A program made the position numbers and the translations under genes. 40,295 bases of DNA from Burkholderiales bacterium (GTDB lineage Bacteria; Pseudomonadota; Gammaproteobacteria; Burkholderiales; Burkholderiaceae_C). The stretch spans positions 1 through 40,295 of the forward strand of contig JAGWTU010000050.1 in NCBI GenBank assembly GCA_028868825.1. Direction: 5' to 3'. The notes below the pieces were generated by a model. It was not told the origin of the DNA. It searched no databases and saw only the letters and a program-made list of their open reading frames with translations. Positions 27,701 through 32,951 of this stretch are shown piece after piece. The stretch's first letter is position 1, and the number at the start of each line of letters is the position of its first letter.

Positions 27701-27708
27701 GGAAATGA
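15742..27708 (+). CDS. Giant secreted multihaem c-type cytochrome (3988 residues, 105 CxxCH plus one CX4CH)
   Basis: A signal peptide (cleavage probably after ASA near residue 31) is followed by five CxxCH motifs, thirteen seven-haem modules (91 motifs), and a C-terminal region with nine CxxCH and one CX4CH (CANSGCH): 106 possible c haems. Each module is 267 residues and also has seven conserved non-motif histidines (IHA, NH(I/L)P, NHAGI, SHIP, IHTG, AHP, NHIP). Each lies some 7-12 residues before a CxxCH, which suits bis-His ligation of every haem. Both ends carry the same di-haem cap (CxxCH, GK or GR, H, SCDxCH), and the N-terminus resembles the tri-haem units of the upstream 24-haem protein. 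The chain is Ala/Ser/Thr/Pro/Gly rich and has no membrane anchor. A beta-barrel gene follows after 4 bp, so surface exposure or extracellular filament function is likely but inferred. No named homologue is recognised. Confidence 0.92.
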   Translation: MTTLRRWTVATLLAALALLTSLAFVSGAASAQPPKFDHDATGYALRGQHENVRCETCHLRAIFKGTPRDCATCHAANNPRGALQMPARHFQTQRGCDECHSPEGFGGTRYDHFDVVAGGCTSCHDGIRAPGKGPQHLYTTASCDQCHNTSSFLGANALPPNHIPFAAGTACSTCHQNPNFAVMPSLSAIHANLPSTATSCGDCHGAAAASFAIPASGFAVVGLPANHIPASQPCELCHTGPGTGMPTLPVGNGAKFAGALMSHNGITSGCANCHTTTPATFAGIAAIVGMPPTSPMGPNAHIPTQAACESCHLASVPALPVPATATKAPPGSGFATPAPTTQQIHAGVSSGCNSCHDVNAVWMGVGAYPIAPATLVAGAQYTGFQTRPQAAAGPYNVADAGHPKDGDCSQCHSNSNAFTAVDKPANHIPYAAGAQCNSCHTGSDFSVQPTLTNIHAWAPSTGTNCAQCHGTAAASFAIPAANFSIVGLPANHLPTSVSCESCHVGPGSSIAATPVVDGAKFTNSLMNHAGITSGCAGCHQASGSATAFAGITRIVGMPATSPVGAASHIPSSTTCENCHLGSTPSGFMAANATATAPGTAFQTPAPTTQQIHTGVSSGCAACHDSGAVWMGVAAYPIIPSSLVAGSQYQGFQTRPRTAAGPYNVADPQHPATGDCSQCHASTLAFTAVDKPANHIPYAPSAQCSNCHLSNDYSVQPSVSAIHAYAPSSTSNCAQCHGSAAPSFAIPAANFSIVGLPANHLPTSASCEVCHVGPGSSIAATPVLDGAKFAASLMNHAGITNNCVSCHVAGGAASAFAGIARVVAMPPTSPAGAGSHIPSATTCETCHIASMPAGLVAASATKSVPGTGFATPVPTGLQIHSGVSSGCAACHEAKQVWLGVSAYPISPSTLVAGAQYKGFQTRPQAGGGTYQVADPAHPAGGDCSQCHGNTTAFTGVDKPANHIPIAATAQCNNCHTVADYAVQPTLANIHAYAPSAGANCAQCHGAAAASFAIPAANFSIVGLPANHIPTSASCEVCHVGAGSSIAATPVGNGAKFSGSLMNHAGIANNCAGCHLPNGALAGFTGIARLIGQPTTTAPGSTAHIPSGPACESCHLASLPPGLIPASATANVPGTAFATPAPTGVQIHNGVSSGCSACHDTGAVWVDSANYPISPSALTAGAQYRGFQTRPLAAGGTYAIADPAHPASGDCSQCHASTTAFTAVDKPANHIPTLATATCNNCHTGSDYAVRPTLTAIHAYAPSSTANCAQCHGSAAASFAIPAANFSIVGLPVNHLPTSASCEVCHVGPGSSIAATPVVDGAKFSGSLMTHTGITNGCAACHVAAGTPASFAGVTAIVGMPVTSPAGPASHIPSSTTCENCHLAATPTTPLPASATKTAPGTAFATPAPTTAQIHNGVTSGCIPCHESSAVWMGVGAYPIAPSTLVAGAQYTGFQTRPRVAAGTYNVADPAHPVGGDCAQCHASTNAFTGVDKPTNHIPYVATAQCNSCHTGTDYSVQPSVTAIHANAPSTSTNCAQCHGAAAASFAIPAANFSIVGLPSNHIPTSASCEVCHVGAGSSIAATPVQNGARFASSLVSHSGITNGCAACHVPAGTSANFIGIANLIGMPATSPVGASSHIPSGTACESCHIASVPAGLIPASATKSVPGSGFATPAPTTVQIHTGISGGCSTCHEANYLWVGVGAYPIAPATLTAGASYTGFHTRPQAGGGSHAIADPAHPTSGDCGACHSNTLAFTAIDKPANHIPVAATASCSNCHTSTDFSVLPTLANIHAYAPSTSANCAQCHGSAAASFAIPAANFSIVGLPSNHIPTSASCEVCHVGAGSSIAATPVGNGAKFAGSLMSHAGINSNCVACHVPVPQQAGFIGIATITKMPQTSPVGAASHIPSSTSCETCHLGSTPSGLIPASATTLPPGTTFANPAPTTTQIHTGITAGCASCHEASNVWMGMGAYPIAPSVLTAGASYTGFHARPGTNAGTYTVADPAHPASGDCSQCHAGTTAFTGVAKPANHIPYAANAACNNCHTSADYSVLPTLTNIHAWAPSTSANCAQCHGSAAATYAIPAANFSIVGLPANHLPTSASCEVCHVGAGSSIAATPVVDGAKFAASRMNHAGLSNGCVACHVAAGTPAAFIGVTAIVGMPPTSPAGVNAHIPSGTACENCHLAAMPSGLVAASATKTAPGTAFATPAPTTAQIHGGITSGCTACHERPSVWMGMGAYPIAPSTLTAGASYTGFQTRPGTTAGTYNVADPAHPTSGDCAQCHSNTNAFTGVDKPANHIPYAASAQCNSCHTSSDFSVQPTVTAIHANAPSTSANCAQCHGSTAASFAIPAANFSIVGLPATHIPTTASCEVCHVGAGSSIAATPVVSGAKFAASLMNHAGIGNGCVACHTAAGSTTTFTGITRIVGMPPTSPVGVGSHIPSNTSCETCHLATLPAGLIAASATKTAPGTAFANPAPNTAQIHTGISGGCASCHDTNAVWMGTALYPIAPTTLSAGASYTGFHSRPTAAGGANAIADAAHPASGDCSQCHAGTAVFTGVDKPANHIPYVATAQCSNCHTGSDYAVMPTLANIHAYAPNVNTNCAQCHGSAAASFAIPAANFSIVGLPPTHIPTSASCEVCHVGTGSSVTALPVGNGAKFANSQMNHSGIASNCVACHVAPGGTSSFAGIARVVPMPPTSPVGATSHIPSNTSCETCHLATMPAGYIAATATATAPGTAFANPAPSTAQIHTGISSGCTACHEAADVWMGMGAYPIAPSTLSPGASYTGFHARPTATAGPYTVADPSHPASGDCVQCHANTTAFTAADKPSNHIPTAATATCDNCHTSSDYSVLPTLANIHAYAPSTTSNCAQCHGSAAASFAIPAASFSIVGLPSNHLPTSASCEVCHVGAGSSIATLPVPNGAKFAASLMNHAGIANGCASCHVPAGTPAAFAGVKAIVGMPATTPMGSTSHIPSATACESCHLQTLPVGLIPASATKTAPGTAFATPAPTTVQIHAGITSGCTACHEASYVWMGMTAYPIAPSTLTAGASYTGFQTRPRSAAGTYNVADPAHPASGDCAGCHASTTAFTGVDKPANHIPYAATATCNACHTSSDYSVAPTLTAIHANAPSTSANCAQCHGSAAASFAIPAANFSIVGLPTNHIPTSSSCEACHVGTGSSIAATPVVNGAKFAGSLMSHAGIGTGCNTCHVPAGTPVSFIGVTSIVGMPPTSPMGAGAHLPTSTTCETCHATSSVAGLIPASATKTAPGTLFATPVPTTAQIHTGVASGCTTCHEANYVWMGVGAYPIAPKVITAGAQYTGFQTRPVTAASTYGIADPAHPSSGDCVTCHLTTSYFVGVDKPANHIPYAATAQCSNCHTGTDYSVLPTLANIHAYAPSTSANCAQCHGSAAATFAIPAANFSIVGLPSNHIPTTASCEVCHVGTGSSIAATPVPNGAKFAGSRMSHSGIAAGCNSCHLTAGSVMNFVGITKLVGMPATTPVGSASHIPSSATCENCHGTSSVPGLIPASASKSPPGTLFNSPTPTTAQIHTGITSGCNACHDTGYVWMGVSAYPIAPTTVSAGAQYTGFQTRPVSAAGVYSVADAAHPASGDCSNCHTGTNYFSGAAKPAGHIPTSGTCATCHIVAGDYTIAGLASNTVLHTGITSGCANCHAAGPFAGSGPTSSTLCTTAALPYQPVPKPLTACGASPTASNALNHIPVGSQACELCHGSTVFTSFKMSSTTAMRPTTTTGPVPGTTMHTSGVPQGSFTCMSCHEYQYKWMGVSIRTRDSASHHAGQDCANSGCHRNTSSQFMMEFRPIPVRRAAVGAALPRLLPQLMGGAGSGSATPFDHRGVAAGQCQTCHNGQLASGRPARHYGQRLSCDSCHRTTAWRPAQFSHNATMAGQCAVCHNGVDAPAKTGNHFVTVRSCDACHRTLAWQPVQYQHLSPAYQPMPDKPSCISCHVTNNEVIPRQMHGHPGLRPVPVPGK
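16252..26652 (+). repeat. Thirteen tandem seven-haem modules with a constant 801-bp period
   Basis: Modules, each starting at the first CxxCH codon, begin at 16252, 17047, 17848, 18649, 19450, 20251, 21052, 21853, 22654, 23455, 24256, 25057 and 25858. The eleven middle intervals are all exactly 801 bp (267 codons); the first and last modules are 795 bp. The second CxxCH (usually CAQCH) gives the same spacing independently (17134, 17935, 18736 and so on to 25945). Modules differ by many substitutions, while the stretch from FAIPAANFSIVGLP to CEVCHVG is nearly invariant. Confidence 0.95.
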
Positions 27709-27712
27709 ACCG

Positions 27713-30076
27713 ATGATCCCGACGATGGGCGCTCGCTGCGCGCGCTGGCTGTGGCTGCTGATCGCGATGCTGCTGAGCGCCGGCACGGTGGCGGCGCAGA
27801 CGCTCGACGAGATCGAGTCGCTGTCGCGCGACGGCACGCCGGTATTGCGCATCCGCTTCAACGCCTCGGTCCATTTCCTGCAGCTCGCGCCGGCCGGCGC
27901 GGCCGACCTGTACACGCTGCGCTTCGAGCTCATCGCCGCCGACGACCTCGTGCAGCGCCAGACGGCCGACGAATTCCGCCGCCTGCCGGCGGCCGGCGAC
28001 CTGCCCGAGGTCGGCATCGCCTACACGCCCGACGCCACGAGCCGCACGCGCACGCTGACGATCAAGCTCGCGCGGCCGCTGAACCTGCAGGCCCGCCAGG
28101 GGCCGAACTCGCGCTCGATCGACCTGCTCGTGCTGCCGCCCAAGATCGAGCAGCCGGGGCCGCATTTCGCGCTCGTGCTGCAGACGGTGCCGCAGGCCGA
28201 GGCCGACCGCATCAAGCCGGTGCCGCCCGAACTCGGCGAGCTCGAGGTCCATGTGCGGCCGGTGACGGCGGGCGGCGTCGCCTCGCTCGAACTCACGGCC
28301 GGCTACTTCACCTCGCAGCGCGCCGCCGCCGCCGCGCTGGCGCTGGCGTTGCCGCGATTCCCGCAGGCGCGCATCGTCGACCTCTCGCGCGCCGAGCCGG
28401 CGCTGCCCGAGACGCGCTCGTGCCTGAGCACCGAGCCGGCGGCCGACGCCGCGCTCGAGGCCAAGGCCGGCGAGCTGATGGCGCAGGCGCGCCAGGCGCT
28501 GGACGCCAAGGAGGCCGAGCCGGCGCTGGCGGCGCTGGACCAGTTGCTCAAGCTGCCGCCCAACAGCCGCTCGCTGGCGGCGCAGGAGCTGATCGGCAAT
28601 GCCTGGGAGCTGGCCGGCAACCCCCGCCGGGCGCGCGTCGAATACGAGCTCTACCTCAAGCTGTGCCCCGACGAGGCCGGCCAGGCGCGCGTGCGCGCGC
28701 GGCTGGCCGCCATCGGCCCCGAGACCGGCGGCGCCGTCGCCGCCGCCAAGCCCTGGTCGGGATCGCTGGCGCAGTACTACTACGGCGGCAAGGCGCGCAC
28801 CAAATCGCTCGTCAGCATCGCCACCGGCATCGACCAGGCCACGCTGAGCCTGACCAACGAATCGGCCATCGTCACCAGCCTCGACCTCAGCGGCCGCATC
28901 GCCGGCGAGAACAGCGAGACGCGCGTCGTCGCGCGCGGTTCGGGGTCGACGAACCTGCTCGGCAGCGGCCACAGCACGAACTCGATCAGCGCCGTCTACG
29001 CCGAGCACCGGCGCCTGGGCAGCGGGCCGCTGGCGGGGCTGGCGGTGCGCGTCGGGCGCCAGTCGCCGATCAGCGGCGGCCTGCTCGGGCTGTTCGACGG
29101 CATCTCGCTGGCCTACCCGGTGAGCAGCGGCGTCAAGGTCGACGTCATGGGCGGCGTGCCGGCGAGCCCGCTCGTCTCGGCACCGAACGAGACGCTGTTC
29201 GCCGCCGTCGTCGAGGCCGACAGCTTCGCCGAGCATTGGGGCGGCAACTTCTACCTCCTCGACCAGACGACGCAGGGCATCACGAACCGGCGCGCGCTCG
29301 GCAGCGAGCTGCGCTATGCGGGCGATCGCTGGTCGCTCGACGGCCTGCTCGACTACGACACCGTGTTCAACATGCTCAACGCGCTGAGCGTGCACGGCAG
29401 CTTCCAGGTCGCGCCGCAGACGACGCTGACGATGCTCTTCGACGGCCGCCGCGCCCCCGACCTCGAACTGACGAACGCGCTCATCAGCAGCGGCGCGGCG
29501 TCGATCAAGACGCTGCTGCAGACGCAGACGCTGGACGAGGTGCGCGCCGCCGCGCTCGCGACCTCGGCGATCGCCAGGCAGTTCATGGTCAGCATCGCGC
29601 GGCCGCTGGACAGCCATTGGCAGGCCTCGACCGACCTGCGCTACAGCGCCGTCGGCGCGCTGCCGGCCGTCGGCGACTTCGCCGCCACGCCGGCCACCGG
29701 CGGGCAATACGGCTGGACCGGCCAGCTCACCGGCACGAACCTCTATTCGAAGCGCGACATCAGCAACTTCAACGTCAGCGTGATGACGACGCCGCTGTTC
29801 AAGGGGCTGCAGCTCTCGGTCAACAACCTCAGCGTGCTGCCCGGCCATCCGGACCTCACGCTGGAGCCATCGCTGCGCCTGTACACGCAGCGCGACAACC
29901 AGAGCACGAAGCTGCTGCGCGTCGGCCCCGGGCTGCGGCTGAGCTACCGGGCCAGCGGGCGCGCCAGCCTGCTCGGCGAGATGCTCTACGAGGTCTCGCG
30001 CACCGACGGCCCGACCAACCACGCCCACAGCGACACGGCGTTCTTCTACGTCGGCTATCGCTATGAACTGTTCTGA
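27713..30076 (+). CDS. Outer-membrane beta-barrel with periplasmic SPOR/TPR-like N-terminus (probable porin of the cytochrome conduit)
   Basis: This 787-residue protein has a signal peptide (LWLLIAMLLSAGTVAA, cleavage near 29). A periplasmic region of about 200 residues follows, with a SPOR-like stretch (AGYFTSQRAAAAALA). A TPR pair lies around 245-330 (ELMAQARQALDAKEAEPALA; AWELAGNPRRARVEYELYL). The remaining 430 residues are alternating amphipathic strands ending YVGYRYELF, with the C-terminal Phe typical of outer-membrane barrels. It starts 4 bp after the giant cytochrome stop, so the two are surely co-transcribed. The simplest role is a porin sheath for a cytochrome, or an export pore; TPR-barrel proteins such as BcsC and PgaA export polymers, so secretion of the giant cytochrome is a real alternative. 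It is not an MtrB homologue that I can recognise. Confidence 0.82.
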   Translation: MIPTMGARCARWLWLLIAMLLSAGTVAAQTLDEIESLSRDGTPVLRIRFNASVHFLQLAPAGAADLYTLRFELIAADDLVQRQTADEFRRLPAAGDLPEVGIAYTPDATSRTRTLTIKLARPLNLQARQGPNSRSIDLLVLPPKIEQPGPHFALVLQTVPQAEADRIKPVPPELGELEVHVRPVTAGGVASLELTAGYFTSQRAAAAALALALPRFPQARIVDLSRAEPALPETRSCLSTEPAADAALEAKAGELMAQARQALDAKEAEPALAALDQLLKLPPNSRSLAAQELIGNAWELAGNPRRARVEYELYLKLCPDEAGQARVRARLAAIGPETGGAVAAAKPWSGSLAQYYYGGKARTKSLVSIATGIDQATLSLTNESAIVTSLDLSGRIAGENSETRVVARGSGSTNLLGSGHSTNSISAVYAEHRRLGSGPLAGLAVRVGRQSPISGGLLGLFDGISLAYPVSSGVKVDVMGGVPASPLVSAPNETLFAAVVEADSFAEHWGGNFYLLDQTTQGITNRRALGSELRYAGDRWSLDGLLDYDTVFNMLNALSVHGSFQVAPQTTLTMLFDGRRAPDLELTNALISSGAASIKTLLQTQTLDEVRAAALATSAIARQFMVSIARPLDSHWQASTDLRYSAVGALPAVGDFAATPATGGQYGWTGQLTGTNLYSKRDISNFNVSVMTTPLFKGLQLSVNNLSVLPGHPDLTLEPSLRLYTQRDNQSTKLLRVGPGLRLSYRASGRASLLGEMLYEVSRTDGPTNHAHSDTAFFYVGYRYELF

Positions 30077-30100
30077 TCCCTGCTTCCCCTGACGCCCCCG

Positions 30101-31078
30101 ATGTCCGATCGATCCCCGCTGCTGCGCCGCGCGCCGGCCCTCCTCGCCCTCGTCGCCGTCGTCGCCGTCGCGCTCGGCTGGTGGGCGGTGCGATCGCGCG
30201 AGGAGTCGCCTGCGGCCCAGCCGCCGGCACGCCCGGCCAGCGCGGCGCCGGCGCCGCTGTCGGCAAGCCAGGTCGAGCGCGGCATCGTCCAGGCCCGCCG
30301 CGCCGCCGAGGCCGACCCCAAGGACAGCGCCGCCTGGGCCATGCTCGCCCACAGCGAGGAGATGGCGGGCCGCTTCGAAGAGGCCACGCGCGCCTACAGC
30401 CACCTCGCGGCGCTGCGGCCGCAGGACGCCCAGGTGCAGGCCGACTACGCCGATGCACTCGGCGTCGCCCAGCATGGCAGCCTGGCGGGCGAGCCGGCGA
30501 AGCTGATCGCGCGCGCGCTCGAACTCGACCCGCACAACGTCAAGGCGCTGCTGCTCGGCGGCAAGGAGGCCTTCGAGGGCCGGCGCTACGAGGCCGCGAT
30601 CGCGCTCTGGCAGCGCGCGCTGGCCGAGCGGCCCGACGCCGCGCTGCGCCAGCCGGTCGAGACGAGCATCGCCGAGGCGCGCTCGCTGGCCGCGGCCGGC
30701 GCCGGCGCACGCGCCGCCTCCGCCCCCGCGGGCGGCCGTTTCGTCGCCGGCCGCATCGTCGTCGATCCGGCGCTGCGCTCGCGCATAGCGCCCGACGACA
30801 CCGTCTTCGTCTATGCGCGGCCGGCCAGCGGTTCGCGCATGCCGGTGGCGCTGCTGCGCCGCCATGGCCGCGACCTGCCGCTGGACTTCGCGCTCGACGA
30901 CACGCTGGCGATGGTGCCGCAGGCGCGGCTGTCGCAGCAGACCCAGGTGCTGGTCGGCGCCCGCGTCTCGCACCGCGGCGACGCGATCCCGGCCGCCGGC
31001 GACCTCGAGGGCGAGGTCGGCCCGGTCGCCCCCGGCACGGTCGGCCTGCAGATCACCATCGACCATGAGCATCGCTAG
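30101..31078 (+). CDS. CcmI/NrfG-like TPR apocytochrome c chaperone
   Basis: This 325-residue protein has one N-terminal membrane segment (about 10-29). TPR helices cover roughly 55-205 (AAEADPKDSAAWAMLAHSEE; ALELDPHNVKALLLGGKEAF). The C-terminal domain (about 212-325; FVAGRIVVDPALRSRI, FVYARPASGSRMPVA, ARVSHRGDA) is the one found at the end of CcmI/CycH cytochrome c biogenesis proteins. CcmI delivers apocytochromes to the haem lyase. This copy lacks the long first half of CcmI and sits in the cytochrome operon rather than in a ccm cluster, so it is probably a dedicated maturation factor for the 24- and 106-motif proteins, as NrfG is for NrfA. It overlaps the next gene by 14 bp. Confidence 0.85.
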   Translation: MSDRSPLLRRAPALLALVAVVAVALGWWAVRSREESPAAQPPARPASAAPAPLSASQVERGIVQARRAAEADPKDSAAWAMLAHSEEMAGRFEEATRAYSHLAALRPQDAQVQADYADALGVAQHGSLAGEPAKLIARALELDPHNVKALLLGGKEAFEGRRYEAAIALWQRALAERPDAALRQPVETSIAEARSLAAAGAGARAASAPAGGRFVAGRIVVDPALRSRIAPDDTVFVYARPASGSRMPVALLRRHGRDLPLDFALDDTLAMVPQARLSQQTQVLVGARVSHRGDAIPAAGDLEGEVGPVAPGTVGLQITIDHEHR

Positions 31079-31553
31079 GGCCCGGGCCGCGCTCGCGCTG
31101 CTCGCCGCGCTGGCCGCCGCGGCGCCCGCGGCGCGCGCCGTGCTGGGCGAGGACGCGGCCAGCATCCAGGGCGACGCGCTGCGCGTCCAGGGCCAGCGCC
31201 GCATGGCAGCGGCGGCGACGGCGGTCGCCGCGGCCGGCGTCCAGGTGCATGTGATCGAACAGGCCGACGGCTCGACGATCCGCGAATATGTCTCGGCCGC
31301 CGGCGTCGTCTTCGCGGTGGCCTGGAACGCCCGCAACAAGCCGCGGCTCGACGAGCTGTTCGGCCGCCACTACGCCGACTATGCGGCCGGCGCGCGCCAG
31401 GTGATGGCGCGGCACCCGGGAGCGCTGCACGGCGCCGTCGTCGAGCAGGGCGACCTCGTCGTGCAGGCCAGCGCCTATCTGAACCGCCATGTCGGCCGCG
31501 CGTGGCTGCGCTCGCAGGTGCCGGCCGGCTGGACGCCCGATGCGCTGCGCTGA
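31065..31553 (+). CDS. Secreted DUF2844 family protein
   Basis: This 162-residue protein has a clear signal peptide (ALALLAALAAAAPAARA, cleavage near 25). The mature part contains IREYVSAAGVVFAVAWNA and a C-terminal GRAWLRSQVPAGW block, which I recognise as DUF2844, a family common in Burkholderiales and of unknown function. It has no CxxCH motif and so is not a cytochrome. The ATG at 31065 lies inside the previous gene and its end overlaps the DUF3443 gene by 14 bp; both overlaps indicate coupled translation. DUF2844 and DUF3443 are, from memory, habitual neighbours, so they probably act together in the periplasm. What they do for the conduit, if anything, is unknown. Confidence 0.8.
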   Translation: MSIARARAALALLAALAAAAPAARAVLGEDAASIQGDALRVQGQRRMAAAATAVAAAGVQVHVIEQADGSTIREYVSAAGVVFAVAWNARNKPRLDELFGRHYADYAAGARQVMARHPGALHGAVVEQGDLVVQASAYLNRHVGRAWLRSQVPAGWTPDALR

Positions 31554-32868
31554 GCCGCTGCGCGCCGCGCTGGCGCTGCTGCTGCCGCTGGCGATGACCC
31601 TGGCACTGGGGCTCACGGGCTGCGGCGGCGGCAATTCGTCGACGACCTCGCTGGTCGTCAACGGCACGCCGACGCCGCCGGTGACGGTCAGCGTCGACCA
31701 GCCGCAGGGCCCCAACACGACGCAGATCGCCGTCGATGCCGGCCCCGGCGGCGGCTTCGGCGCGCCGCCGACGAACCTGCCCTATGTCACGGTGACGATC
31801 TGCGCACCGGGTTCGACGACCAGCTGCGCCACCGTCGACCATGTCTTCCTCGACACCGGCTCGATCGGGCTGCGCCTGCTGCGCAGCACCGTCGCCGGCA
31901 TCACGCTGCCGCCCATGGCCGCCGGCGCCGGCAATGCCGCCGAGTGCTACCCCTTCGTCGTCGGCGCCGTCTGGGGCGCAGTCGTGCAGGGCGACCTGAC
32001 GATCGCCGGCGAGCACGCGGCGAACCTGCCGCTGCAGCTCATCGACGACCGCCCGACGCCGCAGCCGGCCGCACCCGCCGCCTGCGTCAGCGCCGCCGGC
32101 GGCACGCTGCTGGCGTCGATGGGCCAGCTGCAGGCCAAGGGCGTGCTCGGCATCGGCATGCTGCGCTACGACTGCGGGCTGGTCTGCCAGACCGGCGCCT
32201 ACGGCGGCGGCATCACGCTGTATTACGCCTGCGACGCCGCCGGCGCCTGCCAGCCGACGGCGATCGGCGCCGACCAGCAGGTGCAGAACCCGGTGGCCGG
32301 CTTCCCGGTCGACAACAACGGCACGCTGATCGTGCTGCCGGCCGTGCCGGCCACCGGCGCCAGCGCCGCCTACGGCCGGCTCGTGTTCGGCATCGGCACG
32401 CAGACCGACAACCAGATCGCCCCCGGCGCGACGCGCCTGGCCGTGCAGACCGACCCCGCCCGCGCCGACTACCTCTACCTCGGCGCCGCGCTCGGCGCCA
32501 CGGCCTACGCCTACGGCTATCTGGACAGCGGCTCCAACGGCCTGTTCTTCGCCGACGCCGCGCTCGCCAAGCCCGCCTGCACCGGCGGCGGCGCCGGCGG
32601 CACCTGGTATTGCCCGAGTGCGGCGGCGACGCTGGGCTTGCAGCTCACCGACATGAACGGCAGCGGCGCCGCGGTGACGCTGGCGGTGGCGAGTGCCGAC
32701 GTCCTGTTCGCGACCGGCAACACCGCGTTCTCGAACCTCGCCGGCGCACCGGGCGGTGCCGATGCCGGCGCCTTCGCGCTCGGCCTGCCGTTCTACTACG
32801 GGCGCAGCGTCTACACCTCGATCTGGGGCCAGGCGCTGTCGAGCGCCGGTCCCTGGGTGGCTTTCTAG
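31540..32868 (+). CDS. DUF3443 lipoprotein with two pepsin-like D(T/S)GS motifs
   Basis: This 442-residue protein has a lipobox LTGC at about residue 26, so it should be lipid-anchored. I recognise it as DUF3443. Two motifs stand out: FLDTGSIGLRLL in the first third and YLDSGSNGLFF in the last third. They resemble the paired active-site sequences of bilobed pepsin-like aspartic peptidases (DTGSxxLWV and D(T/S)G(T/S)). The family may therefore be a bacterial aspartic peptidase or a derived non-catalytic relative; this is inference from motifs. It is the last gene of the overlapping chain begun by the TPR chaperone. The start at 31540 gives a standard lipoprotein signal; the alternative at 31489 adds 17 arginine-rich residues. 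Confidence 0.8.
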   Translation: MRCAEPLRAALALLLPLAMTLALGLTGCGGGNSSTTSLVVNGTPTPPVTVSVDQPQGPNTTQIAVDAGPGGGFGAPPTNLPYVTVTICAPGSTTSCATVDHVFLDTGSIGLRLLRSTVAGITLPPMAAGAGNAAECYPFVVGAVWGAVVQGDLTIAGEHAANLPLQLIDDRPTPQPAAPAACVSAAGGTLLASMGQLQAKGVLGIGMLRYDCGLVCQTGAYGGGITLYYACDAAGACQPTAIGADQQVQNPVAGFPVDNNGTLIVLPAVPATGASAAYGRLVFGIGTQTDNQIAPGATRLAVQTDPARADYLYLGAALGATAYAYGYLDSGSNGLFFADAALAKPACTGGGAGGTWYCPSAAATLGLQLTDMNGSGAAVTLAVASADVLFATGNTAFSNLAGAPGGADAGAFALGLPFYYGRSVYTSIWGQALSSAGPWVAF

Positions 32869-32873
32869 CGGCT

Positions 32874-32900
32874 CTTGACCTGGATTTGTTCAAGGTCAAG
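32874..32900. promoter_or_regulatory. Inverted repeat with embedded FNR-like site ahead of the CBS-domain gene
   Basis: CTTGACCT (32874-32881) and AGGTCAAG (32893-32900) form a perfect 8-bp inverted repeat 11 bases apart. Inside it, TTGTTCAAGGTCAA (32886-32899) matches 8 of 10 FNR/Anr positions. It starts 6 bp after the DUF3443 stop and ends about 50 bp before the CBS gene's ATG. There is no T-run, so an operator is likelier than a terminator. Confidence 0.45.
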
Positions 32901-32951
32901 ACGCGCGGCGCGGCGCCCGTTAACGTGGCTCGCCGGAGTTGGGAGAGCCGC

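Noticed and set aside
15726..27716. Long frames in other plus-strand registers across the giant cytochrome
   Set aside because: They are Arg/Pro/His-rich frame shadows of the repeats, with no motifs and no ribosome-binding sites.
15616..28017. Two very long antisense open frames (1955 and 2175 codons) opposite the giant cytochrome
   Set aside because: They are low-complexity Ala/Arg/Gly/Val shadows created by high third-position GC and by the repeated modules. They have no start signals or recognisable domains, while the plus strand encodes an orderly haem protein.
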